From NCBI RefSeq assembly GCF_024298825.1, contig NZ_CP101153.1, positions 434,001-498,000 of the forward strand: DNA of 64,000 nucleotides, read 5' to 3'. Shown here piece by piece: positions 1 through 9,363 of this stretch. The position numbers were made by a program, and so were the translations under genes. The notes under the pieces are model-generated. The model was given only the letters and a program-made list of their open reading frames with translations, was not told where the DNA came from and ran no database searches. Positions within the stretch are counted from its first letter, which is position 1, and each line of letters starts with the position of its first letter. The stretch comes from Haloglomus salinum (GTDB lineage Archaea > Halobacteriota > Halobacteria > Halobacteriales > Haloarculaceae).

Positions 1-798
1 CCCGCACCGACGCCCGACGACGTCCCCGCCCTCGGCCTCGGCACCTGGAAGCTCACCGGCGACACCGCCACGGAGGTCGTCGCCGACGCCCTGGAGACGG
101 GCTACCGCCACATCGACACCGCACAGCTCTACGACAACGAACTCGAGGTCGGGCGTGGCATCCGCCGGGTCGACCCCGACGAGGACGTGTTCCTCGCGAC
201 GAAGGTCGCCCCCGAGAACTGCGCGTACGAGGACTGCGTCTCCTCGGTGCGGGCCTCGAAGGACCGCCTCGGCCGGACGCCGGACCTCGTCTACGTCCAC
301 TGGCCCCGCGCCGCGTACGACGCCGAGGACACGACGCGTGCGCTGGACGACCTCGTCGACGAGGGCACCGCCCGCGCCGTCGGCGTCTCGAACTTCACGG
401 TCGACCTGCTCGACGAGTTCCTCACTCACGCCGACCACCGGCCGGTCGCCCATCAGTTCGAGTGCCACCCCCTGCTCCCACAGGACGACCTCGTCGAGGC
501 GTGCCACGAGCGTGACGTGCTTCCCGTGGCGTACTCGCCGGTCGCGCGCGGCAAGGCGCTGGAGCACCCGGACGTGCAGGCGGTGGCCGACGAGGTCGAC
601 GCCACGCCCGGCCAGGTCTGTCTCGCGTGGCTCCGCGCGCGCAACGTCGCCGCCATCCCGAAGACCACCGGCGGCCACCTCGCGGAGAACTTCGACTCGC
701 AGTCGGTGACGCTCACGGACGACCAGGTCGCGCGCATCTCGGCCATCGAGGACCGGCACCGCTGCGTGAACCCGCCGAGTGCGCCGTGGGACCGGTGA
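1..798 (+). CDS. Aldo/keto reductase (5' end outside the window)
   Basis: The frame is open from the first base and ends at 798. The visible part starts near the family's N-terminal strand (LGLGTWKLTG) and includes the HIDTAQLYDNE segment with the catalytic Asp and Tyr, the lysine-containing FLATKV segment, the catalytic-His region YVHWP, and the GVSNFTVDLLDEF and HQFECHPLLPQ segments typical of aldo/keto reductases. Enzymes of this family reduce carbonyls with NAD(P)H in a TIM barrel in the cytoplasm. Only the first few residues should be missing, because the family is about 260-280 residues and 265 are present here. The substrate cannot be told from sequence. Confidence 0.9.
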   Translation, partial: PAPTPDDVPALGLGTWKLTGDTATEVVADALETGYRHIDTAQLYDNELEVGRGIRRVDPDEDVFLATKVAPENCAYEDCVSSVRASKDRLGRTPDLVYVHWPRAAYDAEDTTRALDDLVDEGTARAVGVSNFTVDLLDEFLTHADHRPVAHQFECHPLLPQDDLVEACHERDVLPVAYSPVARGKALEHPDVQAVADEVDATPGQVCLAWLRARNVAAIPKTTGGHLAENFDSQSVTLTDDQVARISAIEDRHRCVNPPSAPWDR

Positions 799-808
799 CC
801 CGTCGCCG

Positions 809-2065
809 CTAGACCACGCCGGTACCCTCGGACCGCTGGATGGGGTCGCCGTTCGCGTCGGTGAGTAGCGTCACCGTGTTCGCACCGCCGACATCGTCGA
901 CGTACTTCAGCTTCTCGCTGTCGTTGCTCACGAAGACGACCTCCGGCGTGCCGTCTCCGTCCACGTCGGCGACCGTCGCGGGCGCCTTCCGAGCCACGCC
1001 GCCTGTGAGCGTGGTCGTCGCCTCGCCGCCGGCAGCCGTCCCGGCCCCGACCAGCTTCACCTGGTTGCTCCCATCCACCCCGACAGCGCGGTGGATGCCG
1101 TCACCGTCGAAGTCTGCCAGCGCGCCCGCGCCGATGCCGTTGTTCGACCCCAGCTGCCCGTCGGCGAGCGCGGTCACGGTCCCGTCGGGGTCGAGCGCCT
1201 GGAGCCGCTGGCTGCCGTCGGCGAACACGAGTTCGTCGGCCGCGTCGCCGTCGACGTCGGCGATACCGACGACCGCCTGGGTGCCGTCGCCCGGCGCGGC
1301 GACCGCGGTCGGCGTTCCGCCCTCCGCGACGCGATAGAGGGTATCGTGGTTCTCGTTCACGAAGAGGACCGACGGGTCGCTCCCGTCCCAGCGGCCGGTC
1401 GCGAGCCGGGTCTTCGCCCCCTCGATGGTCCCTGGGATGTCACCGCTCGTCGCCAGCGTCGTGGTCGTCCCGTCGGGGTCGGTCACCCGGACCTGGTCCG
1501 CGCCGTTGACGTAGGGAACGTCCGTCCCGCCGTCGTCGAGGAGGTTGGTCGTCGCCGGGCCGAGCGCGTCGACACTCCCGGGAACGGACAGCGTCTCCAG
1601 CGTGCCGCTTCCCGTGTCTATCGAGGTCAGCGAGCCGCCGTCACCCGCGTAGAGGACGCCACCGCAGGCGGTCGCACTCCCCCCGGGCGGCTCCAGACGG
1701 GAGAGGACGTACGTCGACCCGTCGTCGGGGGCGTTCCAGACGACGGTCACCTCGTCGGCGGTCGGCCGCACGGCGACGGTGTCGCCGGCGCCGAACCGCT
1801 GGTCCTGCAGTGGTGCAGCGTGCTCGGTCCCCTGGAGCCGAATCCGGTCCCCGTCGAGCGTGTCACCCTGCCGGTGGACGAGGTCGACGGGACAGTCGTC
1901 GCCCTGGAGCGCCAGTCGGCTCTCCGGCGACGCCGGCCCGGAATCCGCGAGCCCCAGCACCAGCCCCGAGATGACGACGCCCAGCGCGACGACGATGGCG
2001 AGCATGAGCGCGACGCCGACGGCCGGCGAGACGGCTCTCGGATCGGACGGTCGAAGACACCGCAC
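809..2065 (-). CDS. Type IV pilin-like N-terminus fused to FG-GAP/VCBS beta-propeller
   Basis: The 418-residue protein starts at a GTG and opens with a short basic leader, then RAVSPAVGVALML followed by a hydrophobic helix. This is the archaeal class III (prepilin) signal and pilin helix; cleavage by a PibD-type prepilin peptidase is expected from the family. After about residue 150 come repeated acidic loops of the form DVDGDG and DFDGDG (ADVDGDAADE, ADFDGDGIH, ADVDGDGTPE), the calcium-binding signature of FG-GAP/VCBS beta-propellers. The likely product is a surface protein anchored or assembled by the pilus system and displaying a propeller. It is much longer than a normal pilin (about 130-190 residues). 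Ligand unknown. Confidence 0.75.
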   Translation of the reverse strand: MRCLRPSDPRAVSPAVGVALMLAIVVALGVVISGLVLGLADSGPASPESRLALQGDDCPVDLVHRQGDTLDGDRIRLQGTEHAAPLQDQRFGAGDTVAVRPTADEVTVVWNAPDDGSTYVLSRLEPPGGSATACGGVLYAGDGGSLTSIDTGSGTLETLSVPGSVDALGPATTNLLDDGGTDVPYVNGADQVRVTDPDGTTTTLATSGDIPGTIEGAKTRLATGRWDGSDPSVLFVNENHDTLYRVAEGGTPTAVAAPGDGTQAVVGIADVDGDAADELVFADGSQRLQALDPDGTVTALADGQLGSNNGIGAGALADFDGDGIHRAVGVDGSNQVKLVGAGTAAGGEATTTLTGGVARKAPATVADVDGDGTPEVVFVSNDSEKLKYVDDVGGANTVTLLTDANGDPIQRSEGTGVV

Positions 2066-2371
2066 GGGTATATCTCACGGTAGGACTCCTGGACACAAAG
2101 GGTCGGGGACTACTTTCGTGGCTCGAAACGGGTCGGGGGCGCTGGGGCGCGGCCGGTCGGGCCGGAGTGGAACGGGCCGTCGCCAGAGAGGACGAGGAGC
2201 AGCGCGTCACGCAGACATCTTCACTAACCCAGACATAGAGCACAGAGTGGCAGAATTATCCCCCAATGTTCGTCTTTCGACCTTTGAATATACTTTCCAG
2301 CAAGAACTCACGTAGCAACTGCTGGTGCTACCGGAGAGGTGAAAGAACGGAGAACGTGGGTCGCGGCCGCT
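2066..2371. other. Intergenic region upstream of the pilin-propeller gene
   Basis: This ~300-bp gap lies between the GTG of the pilin-propeller gene and the stop codon of the malate synthase gene, which is also on the minus strand. The part near 2,225-2,330 is visibly AT-richer. On the minus strand it contains a TATA-like stretch (aagtatattc, about 2,285-2,297), which would imply a leader of about 200 nt for the pilin-propeller gene. I see no convincing gene here. Confidence 0.35.
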
Positions 2372-3694
2372 TCAGTTCCCGACGCTCATCGCCCGCTCGA
2401 CGACATCCTCGCTGTACAGTTCGGCGAGGTCGTCGTGCTGGTCCGGGCGGTTCTCGTAGACGTCCTGGAACAGCGCGACCGGCGTCATGAGCGCCTGGTA
2501 GGTCGCCTCGTCCCACATGCGGTCCTGGGCGATGTCGACCTCGACACCGTCGATGCGAACGGTGGCAGACTGGGTCATCGCGATGGCGCCCTTGCCGGCC
2601 TCCTTGGCCGCCTCGAACTCCTCCATGGAGTCGACGATGTCGTCCATCGAGGGGACGTAGTCGAGCAGGTCGAGCAGCTCGGCCACGAGGTCCTCCTCGG
2701 TCTCGAAGAACAGCTCGTCACCGCCGACCTCGAGCTCGTAGCCGCCGTCCTCTGCCTCGAGGTCGATGCGGTCGCCGGAGTAGACCTCGACGCCGTCCTG
2801 GCTCTCGAGTTCGACCTCGCGGCCGTCGGCGTCGATGATCCAGTAGCCGGCGGCCGGCGGGAGCGGGCTCTGATTGGCCTCGACGACCTGCCCGGGGGTC
2901 AGCGACCAGATGCCGAGCATGCCCATCGCGTTGTTGGCCGTGATGCGGTCGTGGTAGCCGTCCACGTCACGGATGTCGTCGTACGGGCCGTCGACGGAGA
3001 TGAGGCCGGCCGCACTCGCGGCGCGGGAGGTGTTGTGGCGCAGCTCCTTCCACTCGGGGAGGCCACCGGTCGGCGTGATGGCGCGCATGTCCTTCGTGTA
3101 GTCGACCTCGCCGTCGACGAGCAGGAACAGCCGCTGGAGGTTGTTCGAGGGCTTGCCCATCTCGTCACGGAGCTTCTCCATGGCGAGCTCGGCGGAGCCG
3201 GACTCGATGATGACGCTCATCGCGAGCGACCCCTCTTCGAGCCCGTGCTCGTTCTCGACGATGGTCATGAACTCGTCGGCCTTCTTCCAGTCGTCGATGT
3301 CGCCGACCTCCGGGATGACGAACCCGTCGATGTTCTCGACGGCGCCGTTCTCGGGGTCCGCGATGTGGAGCATGTGCTGGAAGCCCTTGTAGCGCGTCTC
3401 CGGGCTGTCGCGGTGCCAGACGACGCGCGGGTGAATCTCGCCGGGGAAGTCGGCGCCGTCCTCGGCGACGACCTCGGCGATGTTCTCGGCACCCTCGTCG
3501 CGCATGTTCGGGGCCGTCGCGTCCTCGTTGTCCGGCACCCAGACGTCGGGTGCCTGCATCCCGCGCAGGCCGATGGCGCTGCGCAGCTTCTTCGCGGAGT
3601 CGTCGACTCCCTTCTCGGCCGTCGGCGTCGTGAAGAACGTCCGCACGAACTTCCGGTCGTGGGTCCGCTTGTCGAGTGCAGCCATATCAGTCAC
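2372..3694 (-). CDS. aceB: Malate synthase, haloarchaeal (AceB) type
   Basis: The 440-residue protein matches the short malate synthase known from haloarchaea, which belongs to the HpcH/CitE-like TIM-barrel superfamily rather than to the ~530 or ~720 residue bacterial forms. It condenses glyoxylate and acetyl-CoA to malate in the glyoxylate bypass. Visible landmarks are the N-terminal RKFVRTFFTTPTAEKG segment, VPDNEDATAPNMRDEG (the acidic metal/substrate loop) and MSVIIESGSAELAM. Two ATGs lie close together at 3,694 and 3,685; the first is taken. No isocitrate lyase gene is next to it, so in this window the partner enzyme must be encoded elsewhere. Confidence 0.88.
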   Translation of the reverse strand: MTDMAALDKRTHDRKFVRTFFTTPTAEKGVDDSAKKLRSAIGLRGMQAPDVWVPDNEDATAPNMRDEGAENIAEVVAEDGADFPGEIHPRVVWHRDSPETRYKGFQHMLHIADPENGAVENIDGFVIPEVGDIDDWKKADEFMTIVENEHGLEEGSLAMSVIIESGSAELAMEKLRDEMGKPSNNLQRLFLLVDGEVDYTKDMRAITPTGGLPEWKELRHNTSRAASAAGLISVDGPYDDIRDVDGYHDRITANNAMGMLGIWSLTPGQVVEANQSPLPPAAGYWIIDADGREVELESQDGVEVYSGDRIDLEAEDGGYELEVGGDELFFETEEDLVAELLDLLDYVPSMDDIVDSMEEFEAAKEAGKGAIAMTQSATVRIDGVEVDIAQDRMWDEATYQALMTPVALFQDVYENRPDQHDDLAELYSEDVVERAMSVGN

Positions 3695-3824
3695 TCGGAG
3701 GGATACGCGTCCGGAAGGTGTAGGTTTCGATACGTGCGGGAACTGCGCCGTCCACCGTGCTGGACGTTCCCACTCCCGGAGCCGACCCGGCGAAAACGGC
3801 TTGCCGGCGGCGGCGGAAGGGGCG

Positions 3825-4130
3825 ATGATGCTCTCGGAGGGAGATACACTGCAGGACGCGAACGGCTATCGTGCGGAGGTCATCCACGCCAGCAAGGATA
3901 TCGTCCGGCTCCGGATGACGATATCCCTGCAGAACTTCGCCAGGGAGACCGGCGCCGACCCGGACCGGCTCCGGCGCGAACTCTCGCCGGGTGACACCGT
4001 CACGGACGACGAGACGGGCGCGATACTCGACCTGGTCGAGATGTCCGACTCGATGCTCCGCATGACCGGGGAGTTCCACCGCGAGCATCTGGAGCGCGAG
4101 CGGCAGCAGGGCTCGTTCGAGATATTCTGA
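3825..4130 (+). CDS. Small acidic hypothetical protein
   Basis: A 101-residue protein with two adjacent ATGs (3,825 and 3,828). It is divergent from malate synthase. It is hydrophilic and predicted to be soluble, with an early beta-rich stretch (GDTLQDANGYRAEVIHAS) and a C-terminal helix rich in Glu and Arg. No motif or known family was recognised. The real coding frame is supported by acidic composition and GC-rich third positions. Confidence 0.6.
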   Translation: MMLSEGDTLQDANGYRAEVIHASKDIVRLRMTISLQNFARETGADPDRLRRELSPGDTVTDDETGAILDLVEMSDSMLRMTGEFHREHLERERQQGSFEIF

Positions 4131-4151
4131 ACCCGGCTCCGGCCGACCGGG

Positions 4152-5114
4152 TCACTGTTCGACCTCCAGCAGCGGCGTGTAGCTCCCCGCGAACCCATCC
4201 GTCGCCGGGAGCGCCCCGACGACGGTCCACTCCTCGCCCGTCCGGCGCAGCACCGTCCCCTCGTGGGTCCCCACGACGGCGTCCCCGCCGACCGCGGTGA
4301 TGCCGGTGACCGTCTCGTCGGGGCGCGGGTGGGGGACGGGCTGGGCCCGGTCGCCGCCGCGCCAGACGAACAGTTCCGGGTCGGCGTCCGGCTCCAGCCA
4401 CGTCGACGTGTGCGCGAGGGCCCCGCCGGCGTACACCGCGTCACCGACCACACCGACCGACCGGAAGTAACGCTGGTCGTACCCTCCATCGAGCCGGGTC
4501 CACGACGCACCGGCGTCGTCCGTGTGGAACAGCCCGTAGCCCGTCGCGGCGACGAACTCGTCGGCACCGAGCACGGCGAGTTCGTGGACATCGTCGTGGG
4601 TCCCCTCGCGGCGCTCGGTCCACGCCTCGCCGCGGTCCTCACTCACGTGGACGCCGCCGACCTCGACGCCGGCGATTACGCGGTCGGGCGCGTCGGGGTG
4701 GACGTGGAGGTCCCGGACCTGCGCGAGGTCCTCGTGGCGCGGCAGCCGCCACTCCTCGCGCGATGGGAGGCCCTGGAACCCGTCGAGTTCGCGCCACGAC
4801 AGGTCACCGAGGTCGTCCTCGCCACCCGGATGAGCGATGTAGACGTGGGCGGGGCGCGTCCCGGCGTACAGCCGACCGTCGGGTGCTGCCCCGACAGCGT
4901 ACACCCGTTCCTGCGGGACGCCGAGGTCCGCCCACCGCTCGGCGTCGGTCGAGTGGTACAGGCCCGTCGCCGTGGCCGCGAACACCCCCTCGAACGCCTC
5001 GAACGTTCGGAGACGCATGACGGCTCCCGCATCGAGCACCGTCCGAACGGTCGCCTCGCCGCCGTCGAGGTCCTCGGCCCGGTGAACGCCGTCCTCGGTT
5101 CCAGCGAGTAACAT
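4152..5114 (-). CDS. BNR/YCF48-like beta-propeller protein
   Basis: A 320-residue protein built of repeated blades with the sortilin/BNR pattern: GLYHSTDAERWADLG, GVHVSEDRGEAWTERR, GLFHTDDAGASWTRLDGG. The S/T-x-D-x-G-x-x-W (Asp box) signature recurs. No signal peptide is visible, so a cytoplasmic location is likely. Such propellers are usually binding scaffolds or glycosidase-like folds; no catalytic set is apparent. It sits alone, convergent with the gene at 3,825. Confidence 0.7.
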   Translation of the reverse strand: MLLAGTEDGVHRAEDLDGGEATVRTVLDAGAVMRLRTFEAFEGVFAATATGLYHSTDAERWADLGVPQERVYAVGAAPDGRLYAGTRPAHVYIAHPGGEDDLGDLSWRELDGFQGLPSREEWRLPRHEDLAQVRDLHVHPDAPDRVIAGVEVGGVHVSEDRGEAWTERREGTHDDVHELAVLGADEFVAATGYGLFHTDDAGASWTRLDGGYDQRYFRSVGVVGDAVYAGGALAHTSTWLEPDADPELFVWRGGDRAQPVPHPRPDETVTGITAVGGDAVVGTHEGTVLRRTGEEWTVVGALPATDGFAGSYTPLLEVEQ

Positions 5115-5201
5115 ACCCGACCCGTGACCCGGACCCGGAGTAAGGCTTTCCTGAAACTCGTTTATGGACGGTACGTGACACGAAGGCCGTCTCCCGGGCG
5201 G

Positions 5202-5816
5202 CTACACGCCGTCGAGGAAGTTCCGGACGATGTCGTGGCCGACGCCCGTCAGGACGCTCTCGGGGTGGAACTGCACGCACTCGATGGGGTACGACTCGTG
5301 GCGGATACCCATCACGAGGTCCACGTCGTCGTGGTCGGTCGTCGCGGTCACGTCGAAGCAGTCGGGGACCTCGGTCGCGACGAGCGAGTGGTAGCGCCCG
5401 CCCTGGAACCCCTGGTCGAGCCCATCGAAGACGCCCTGCCCGTCGTGCTCGACGGGGAACGCCTTGCCGTGGATGGGCTCGGGCGCGCGCCCGACGGTCC
5501 CACCGTAGGCGTACACCGCCGCTTCGAGGCCGAGACAGACGCCGAGCGTCGGCACGTCCGTCGACAGCGTCCCGAGCACCTCGTTGGTGACGCCCACGTC
5601 GCGGGTGTTCCTGGGATGACCGGGTCCCGGCGACACAACGATGGCATCCGGGTCGATGTCGCGCAACTCCGCGAGCGACGCGGTGTTACGCCGCACCGTC
5701 GTCCGGGCGTGCTGGCTGACGTACTCGACGAGGTTGTAGGTGAACGAGTCGAAGTTGTCGACGAACAGCACGAGCGGCGCGTCGTCGGTGACATCCGCGG
5801 CGGCCTCGACGCTCAT
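5202..5816 (-). CDS. trpG: Anthranilate synthase, glutamine amidotransferase subunit
   Basis: A 204-residue class I glutamine amidotransferase that releases ammonia from glutamine for the TrpE subunit, the first step of tryptophan synthesis. Motifs are FVDNFDSFTYNLVEYV at the N-terminus, SPGPGHP, the nucleophile elbow GVCLGLEA with the catalytic Cys, and the His-Glu pair in VQFHPESVLTG. The position after LG is Leu where many homologues have His. The start overlaps the trpE stop by 4 bp (ATGA), so translation is probably coupled. It is last in the trpD-trpF-trpE-trpG order. Confidence 0.93.
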   Translation of the reverse strand: MSVEAAADVTDDAPLVLFVDNFDSFTYNLVEYVSQHARTTVRRNTASLAELRDIDPDAIVVSPGPGHPRNTRDVGVTNEVLGTLSTDVPTLGVCLGLEAAVYAYGGTVGRAPEPIHGKAFPVEHDGQGVFDGLDQGFQGGRYHSLVATEVPDCFDVTATTDHDDVDLVMGIRHESYPIECVQFHPESVLTGVGHDIVRNFLDGV

Positions 5817-7531
5817 CGGGACACCTCCGGTTCCGCGTCGGTCGCCGGTTCGTCCGGCGCGTCCCCGCCGGGGCCGTCGGCGGCCTCGGCTCTCTGCTCG
5901 ATCTCCTCCAGCGCCACGAGGACGCCGCGCATCTTGTTCTCCGTCTCCTCGTACTCGCTGGTCGGGTCGGAGTCCGCGACGATGCCCGCGCCCGCCTGCA
6001 CGGTGACGAGGTCCGTCCCCTCGGGGCCGGCGCCGGCCTCCACGGTGGCCGTCCGGATGACGATGGCCATGTCGGCGTCGCCGTCCCAGGAGACGTAGCC
6101 GACGCCACCGCCGTACGGGCCCCGAGGCGAGCGTTCGAGGTCGTCGATGATCTCCATCGCGCGCATCTTCGGCGCGCCCGAGAGCGTCCCCGCCGGGAAC
6201 GAGGCCCGTGCCGCGTCGAAGGCGTCGGCATCGTCCGCGAGTCGGCCGGTCACGGTGGACTCGATATGCTGGACGTGGCTGTACTTCAGGACGTTCATGA
6301 ACTCCTCGACGCGGACGCTGCCGGCCTCCGAGACACGTCGCACGTCGTTGCGCGCGAGGTCGACGAGCATCGTGTGCTCTGCGCGCTCCTTCCCGTCGGC
6401 CAGCATCTCGCCGGCGAGCCGCCGGTCCTCGACGGGCGAGGTGCCGCGGTCGCAGGTGCCGGCGATGGGGTTGGAGGTGACCGTCTCCCCGCGCACGGAG
6501 ACGAGGGTCTCCGGCGACGCCCCGACGATGGTCAGGTCGTCGTGGTCGAGCAGGTACATGTACGGCGATGGGTTCACCTCGCGCAGCGCCGCGTACAGCC
6601 CGAGCGGGTCGATGTCGCCGTACAGCTCCCGGGTCCGCGAGATGACACCCTGGTAGATGTCGCCGTCGAGGACGTGCTCCTTCGCGGTGGCGACGGCCTC
6701 CTCGTACGCGTCCTGCGGGCCCGCGCGCTCGCCCGCACGGACGAACCCGCCGGGGTCGGGGGCGGCCGCATCCGCCAGCAGGTCCGCCACCCGCTCGGCC
6801 TCCGCGGCCAGTTCGTCGTACACCGCGTCCGGGTCGTCCTCCGGGCGGACGACTGGAGTGAACGCGAGCGAGACCGTGTCACGCTCGTCGTCGAAGACGA
6901 GCGTCCGGGTGGTCAACAGGAACTCGGCGTCCGGGAACCGCGAGTCCGGCCGCTCCAGCCCCACCTCGTGGAGGTGGAGGTCGTAGACGGCGTCGTAGGA
7001 GAGGAAGCCGACGAGGCCCCCATCGAGTCGCTGGCGGTGGCCGTTGCCGAAGCCGCGCCGGGCCACGTCGGGCAGGGCCGCGCGGAGCGTATCCAGCGTG
7101 TCGCCCTCGCCCGGCGTCACGAGCCCCTCGTAGCGCTCGTCCAGCACCTCGACGTCGACGCGCTCTGTCCCCTCGGGGTGGACCGTCACGCGCGCCGCGG
7201 GGTCGTAGCCGACGAACGAGTAGCGCGCGTGTCGGTCCGCGCCCCCGCGGTCCGGCGTGAACGCGCCGTCGGGGTCGCTGGAGGCGACCTTCTCCGCGCT
7301 CTCCAGCAGGAAGGTGTGGTCGGCGCCGGGCGCGTCGCTGGTGCGCCCGCTCAACGCAGCGTACGCGGGTAGCGGGGTCACGTCCACGGGAAGGGTCGCC
7401 TCGGCGCGCACCACGACGCCCGTGTCGCTCCCGGCCTCCGTCCGGCGTCCGTGGGCGACGAAGTCCGCGAACGACTCCCGAGAGACGTCGAGCGTCGGTC
7501 CCCCCTCGGCACCGTCGGCTCCGTCGCTCAT
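5813..7531 (-). CDS. trpE: Anthranilate synthase, chorismate-binding subunit
   Basis: A 572-residue protein that converts chorismate and ammonia to anthranilate with TrpG. The N-terminal domain contains TFLLESAEK, the LLES element that forms the tryptophan feedback site in TrpE, and RYSFVGYDP. The C-terminal chorismate-binding domain contains NPSPYMYLLDHD, VGASPETLV, the NPIAGTC segment, HTMLVDLARNDV and PAGTLSGAPKMRAME. The presence of LLES suggests the enzyme is feedback-inhibited by tryptophan. It overlaps trpF by 4 bp at its start and trpG by 4 bp at its end. Confidence 0.94.
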   Translation of the reverse strand: MSDGADGAEGGPTLDVSRESFADFVAHGRRTEAGSDTGVVVRAEATLPVDVTPLPAYAALSGRTSDAPGADHTFLLESAEKVASSDPDGAFTPDRGGADRHARYSFVGYDPAARVTVHPEGTERVDVEVLDERYEGLVTPGEGDTLDTLRAALPDVARRGFGNGHRQRLDGGLVGFLSYDAVYDLHLHEVGLERPDSRFPDAEFLLTTRTLVFDDERDTVSLAFTPVVRPEDDPDAVYDELAAEAERVADLLADAAAPDPGGFVRAGERAGPQDAYEEAVATAKEHVLDGDIYQGVISRTRELYGDIDPLGLYAALREVNPSPYMYLLDHDDLTIVGASPETLVSVRGETVTSNPIAGTCDRGTSPVEDRRLAGEMLADGKERAEHTMLVDLARNDVRRVSEAGSVRVEEFMNVLKYSHVQHIESTVTGRLADDADAFDAARASFPAGTLSGAPKMRAMEIIDDLERSPRGPYGGGVGYVSWDGDADMAIVIRTATVEAGAGPEGTDLVTVQAGAGIVADSDPTSEYEETENKMRGVLVALEEIEQRAEAADGPGGDAPDEPATDAEPEVSR

Positions 7532-8208
7532 GTCGTGACCCCCTCCTCGTCGGGTGCCTGCGTCGCGTTCCTGACGAACGCGCGGACCGCGTCGGCGTCC
7601 TTGACGCCCCCCTCACGCTCGACACCCGAGGCCACGTCGACGGCGAATGGTCGCACCGTTCGCACCGCATCGGCCACGTTCTCGGGAGTGAGTCCGCCGG
7701 CCAGCACGACTGGAGTGTCCAGTTCCGCGACCAGGCCACGCGTCCGCTCCCAGTCGTGTGTCTCGCCGGTGCCGCCGCCGCCCGCCTCGTCGAGCGAGTC
7801 GACGACCAGCGCATCGGCCGCGCCGGCGTACCGTGGTGCGTCGACCGCGTCGACGGCCGCCAGCACGGGCACCGGTGCGCGGACGCGCAGGGCCGCGACC
7901 CGGTCCGGCGCGAGGCCGTGAACCTGCACGGCGTCCGGCTCCAGCCGCTCGACCAGCCGCACCGCGGCCTCCGCGTTCGCCGGCATCGTGACGAGCGTTC
8001 CCGTCACGAACGGCGGGACCGCATCGAGCAGGTCGCGTGCCTGCTCGACGGACACCTCCCGGGGCGTGTCGACGGTCACGTCCGTGATGACGCCGACGGC
8101 GTCCGTGCCCGCGTCGACCACGGTCCGGAGGTCGACCTCGCGCGTGACGCCACAGACCTTCGTACGGGGTCGGGCAGCCGCCGTGACCCCGGACGCGTCC
8201 CCGTCCAT
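7528..8208 (-). CDS. trpF: Phosphoribosylanthranilate isomerase
   Basis: A 226-residue TIM-barrel enzyme that performs the Amadori rearrangement of phosphoribosylanthranilate to CdRP. The N-terminal TKVCGVTREVDL holds the catalytic Cys; DAVQVHGL, VVLAGGLTPENV (phosphate loop) and FAVDVASGVER are the standard later strands. The ATG at 8,208 is chosen because it lies 1 bp after the trpD stop. It overlaps trpE by 4 bp, so the cluster is one transcription unit. Confidence 0.92.
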   Translation of the reverse strand: MDGDASGVTAAARPRTKVCGVTREVDLRTVVDAGTDAVGVITDVTVDTPREVSVEQARDLLDAVPPFVTGTLVTMPANAEAAVRLVERLEPDAVQVHGLAPDRVAALRVRAPVPVLAAVDAVDAPRYAGAADALVVDSLDEAGGGGTGETHDWERTRGLVAELDTPVVLAGGLTPENVADAVRTVRPFAVDVASGVEREGGVKDADAVRAFVRNATQAPDEEGVTT

Positions 8209-8209
8209 C

Positions 8210-9208
8210 TCAGGCACCGTCACAGAGGTCGTCAAGTTTCTGCGCAGCGTCACCGGATTCGATGGCGTGCAGCGCGCGCTCGGCCCCCGCCTCCAGCGAG
8301 TCGGCCTCGCCGGCGATGTAGATGGCGGCCCCCGCGTTCGCGAGGATGACATCGCGCTTGGGGCCGGTCTCCTCCCCCTCGGCGATGGCCCGGAGGTCCG
8401 CAGCGTTGTCCTCGGGTGTGCCACCCGAGATGTCAGCGACGGGCGCGCGTTCCAGCCCGAAGTCCTCCGGTGCGAGTTCCAGTTCGGTCACGTCGGCACC
8501 ACTCACCTCGGCTGCGATGGTCTCGCCGTGGAGGCAGATCTCGTCCAGACCGTCGCCATGGACCACGAGCGCGCGCTCGACATCCATCCGCGCCAGCGCC
8601 TCGGCCATCGGTACCACGAGGTCGGGGTCGTACGTTCCGACGACCTGCGCGTCGGCGCCCGCGGGGTTGGTCAGCGGGCCGAGGATGTTGAACAGCGTCC
8701 GCATCCCCAGCTCGCGGCGCGGCCCGATGACCGCCTTCATCGCCGGGTGGAACACGGGAGCCAGCATGAAGCCGATGCCGTCGCGTTGGATGGCCCGTTC
8801 CACGGCCTCCGGCTCGGCTTCGACGTTCACCCCCGCCACCTCCAGCACGTCCGCGCTCCCCGAGGACGAGGAGACGGAGTAGTTGCCGTGCTTCGCGACG
8901 GGGACGCCGGCGCCGCTGGCGACGATCGCGCTCGTCGTGGAGACGTTGATGGTATCGTAGTCGTCACCACCCGTCCCACAGGTGTCGACGAGCGGTTCGC
9001 GGTCGGGCGAGATGGTCCGCGCTGCCGCACGCATCCCCTCGGCGAACCCCGCGATCTCCGCTTCCGTCTCCCCCTTCGCCCGGAGCGCCGCGAGCAACGC
9101 CCCGATCTGTGCCTCGGTCGCCCCCTCGAAGACCAGCGTCGATACCTCGCGGGCCTCCGCCTGTGTCAGGTCCCCGCCATCCGTCACGCGCTCGATATAG
9201 TCCTGCAT
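8210..9208 (-). CDS. trpD: Anthranilate phosphoribosyltransferase
   Basis: A 332-residue protein that transfers phosphoribose from PRPP to anthranilate. It has the PRPP/anthranilate site DTCGTGGDDYDTINVST, VAKHGNYSVSSSSGSAD, and GPLTNPAGADAQVVGTYD. Length and order are as in other archaeal TrpD proteins. It is the first gene of the trpD-F-E-G cluster. Upstream (about 9,255-9,265, minus strand) a cttttac stretch could be the TATA element, but this is weak. Confidence 0.93.
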   Translation of the reverse strand: MQDYIERVTDGGDLTQAEAREVSTLVFEGATEAQIGALLAALRAKGETEAEIAGFAEGMRAAARTISPDREPLVDTCGTGGDDYDTINVSTTSAIVASGAGVPVAKHGNYSVSSSSGSADVLEVAGVNVEAEPEAVERAIQRDGIGFMLAPVFHPAMKAVIGPRRELGMRTLFNILGPLTNPAGADAQVVGTYDPDLVVPMAEALARMDVERALVVHGDGLDEICLHGETIAAEVSGADVTELELAPEDFGLERAPVADISGGTPEDNAADLRAIAEGEETGPKRDVILANAGAAIYIAGEADSLEAGAERALHAIESGDAAQKLDDLCDGA

Positions 9209-9363
9209 GTGGAATCACTGATGTACAGTTCTGTCTTATGATGGTCGAAGTAGTACGACAGTAAAAGCGTGTCGGCTCGGCGGGCATGGCTGTCGCTACG
9301 GGGCGTGAGAACGGAAGAGGAGAACCGAGGAGAAGAGAGAACGAGGCCGCTACGGCTGCTCGC

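Noticed and set aside
2339-3994. 551-codon open frame antisense to malate synthase
   Set aside because: It is the usual GC-rich shadow frame; composition (Val/Leu/Asp-rich without domains) follows the third positions of aceB.
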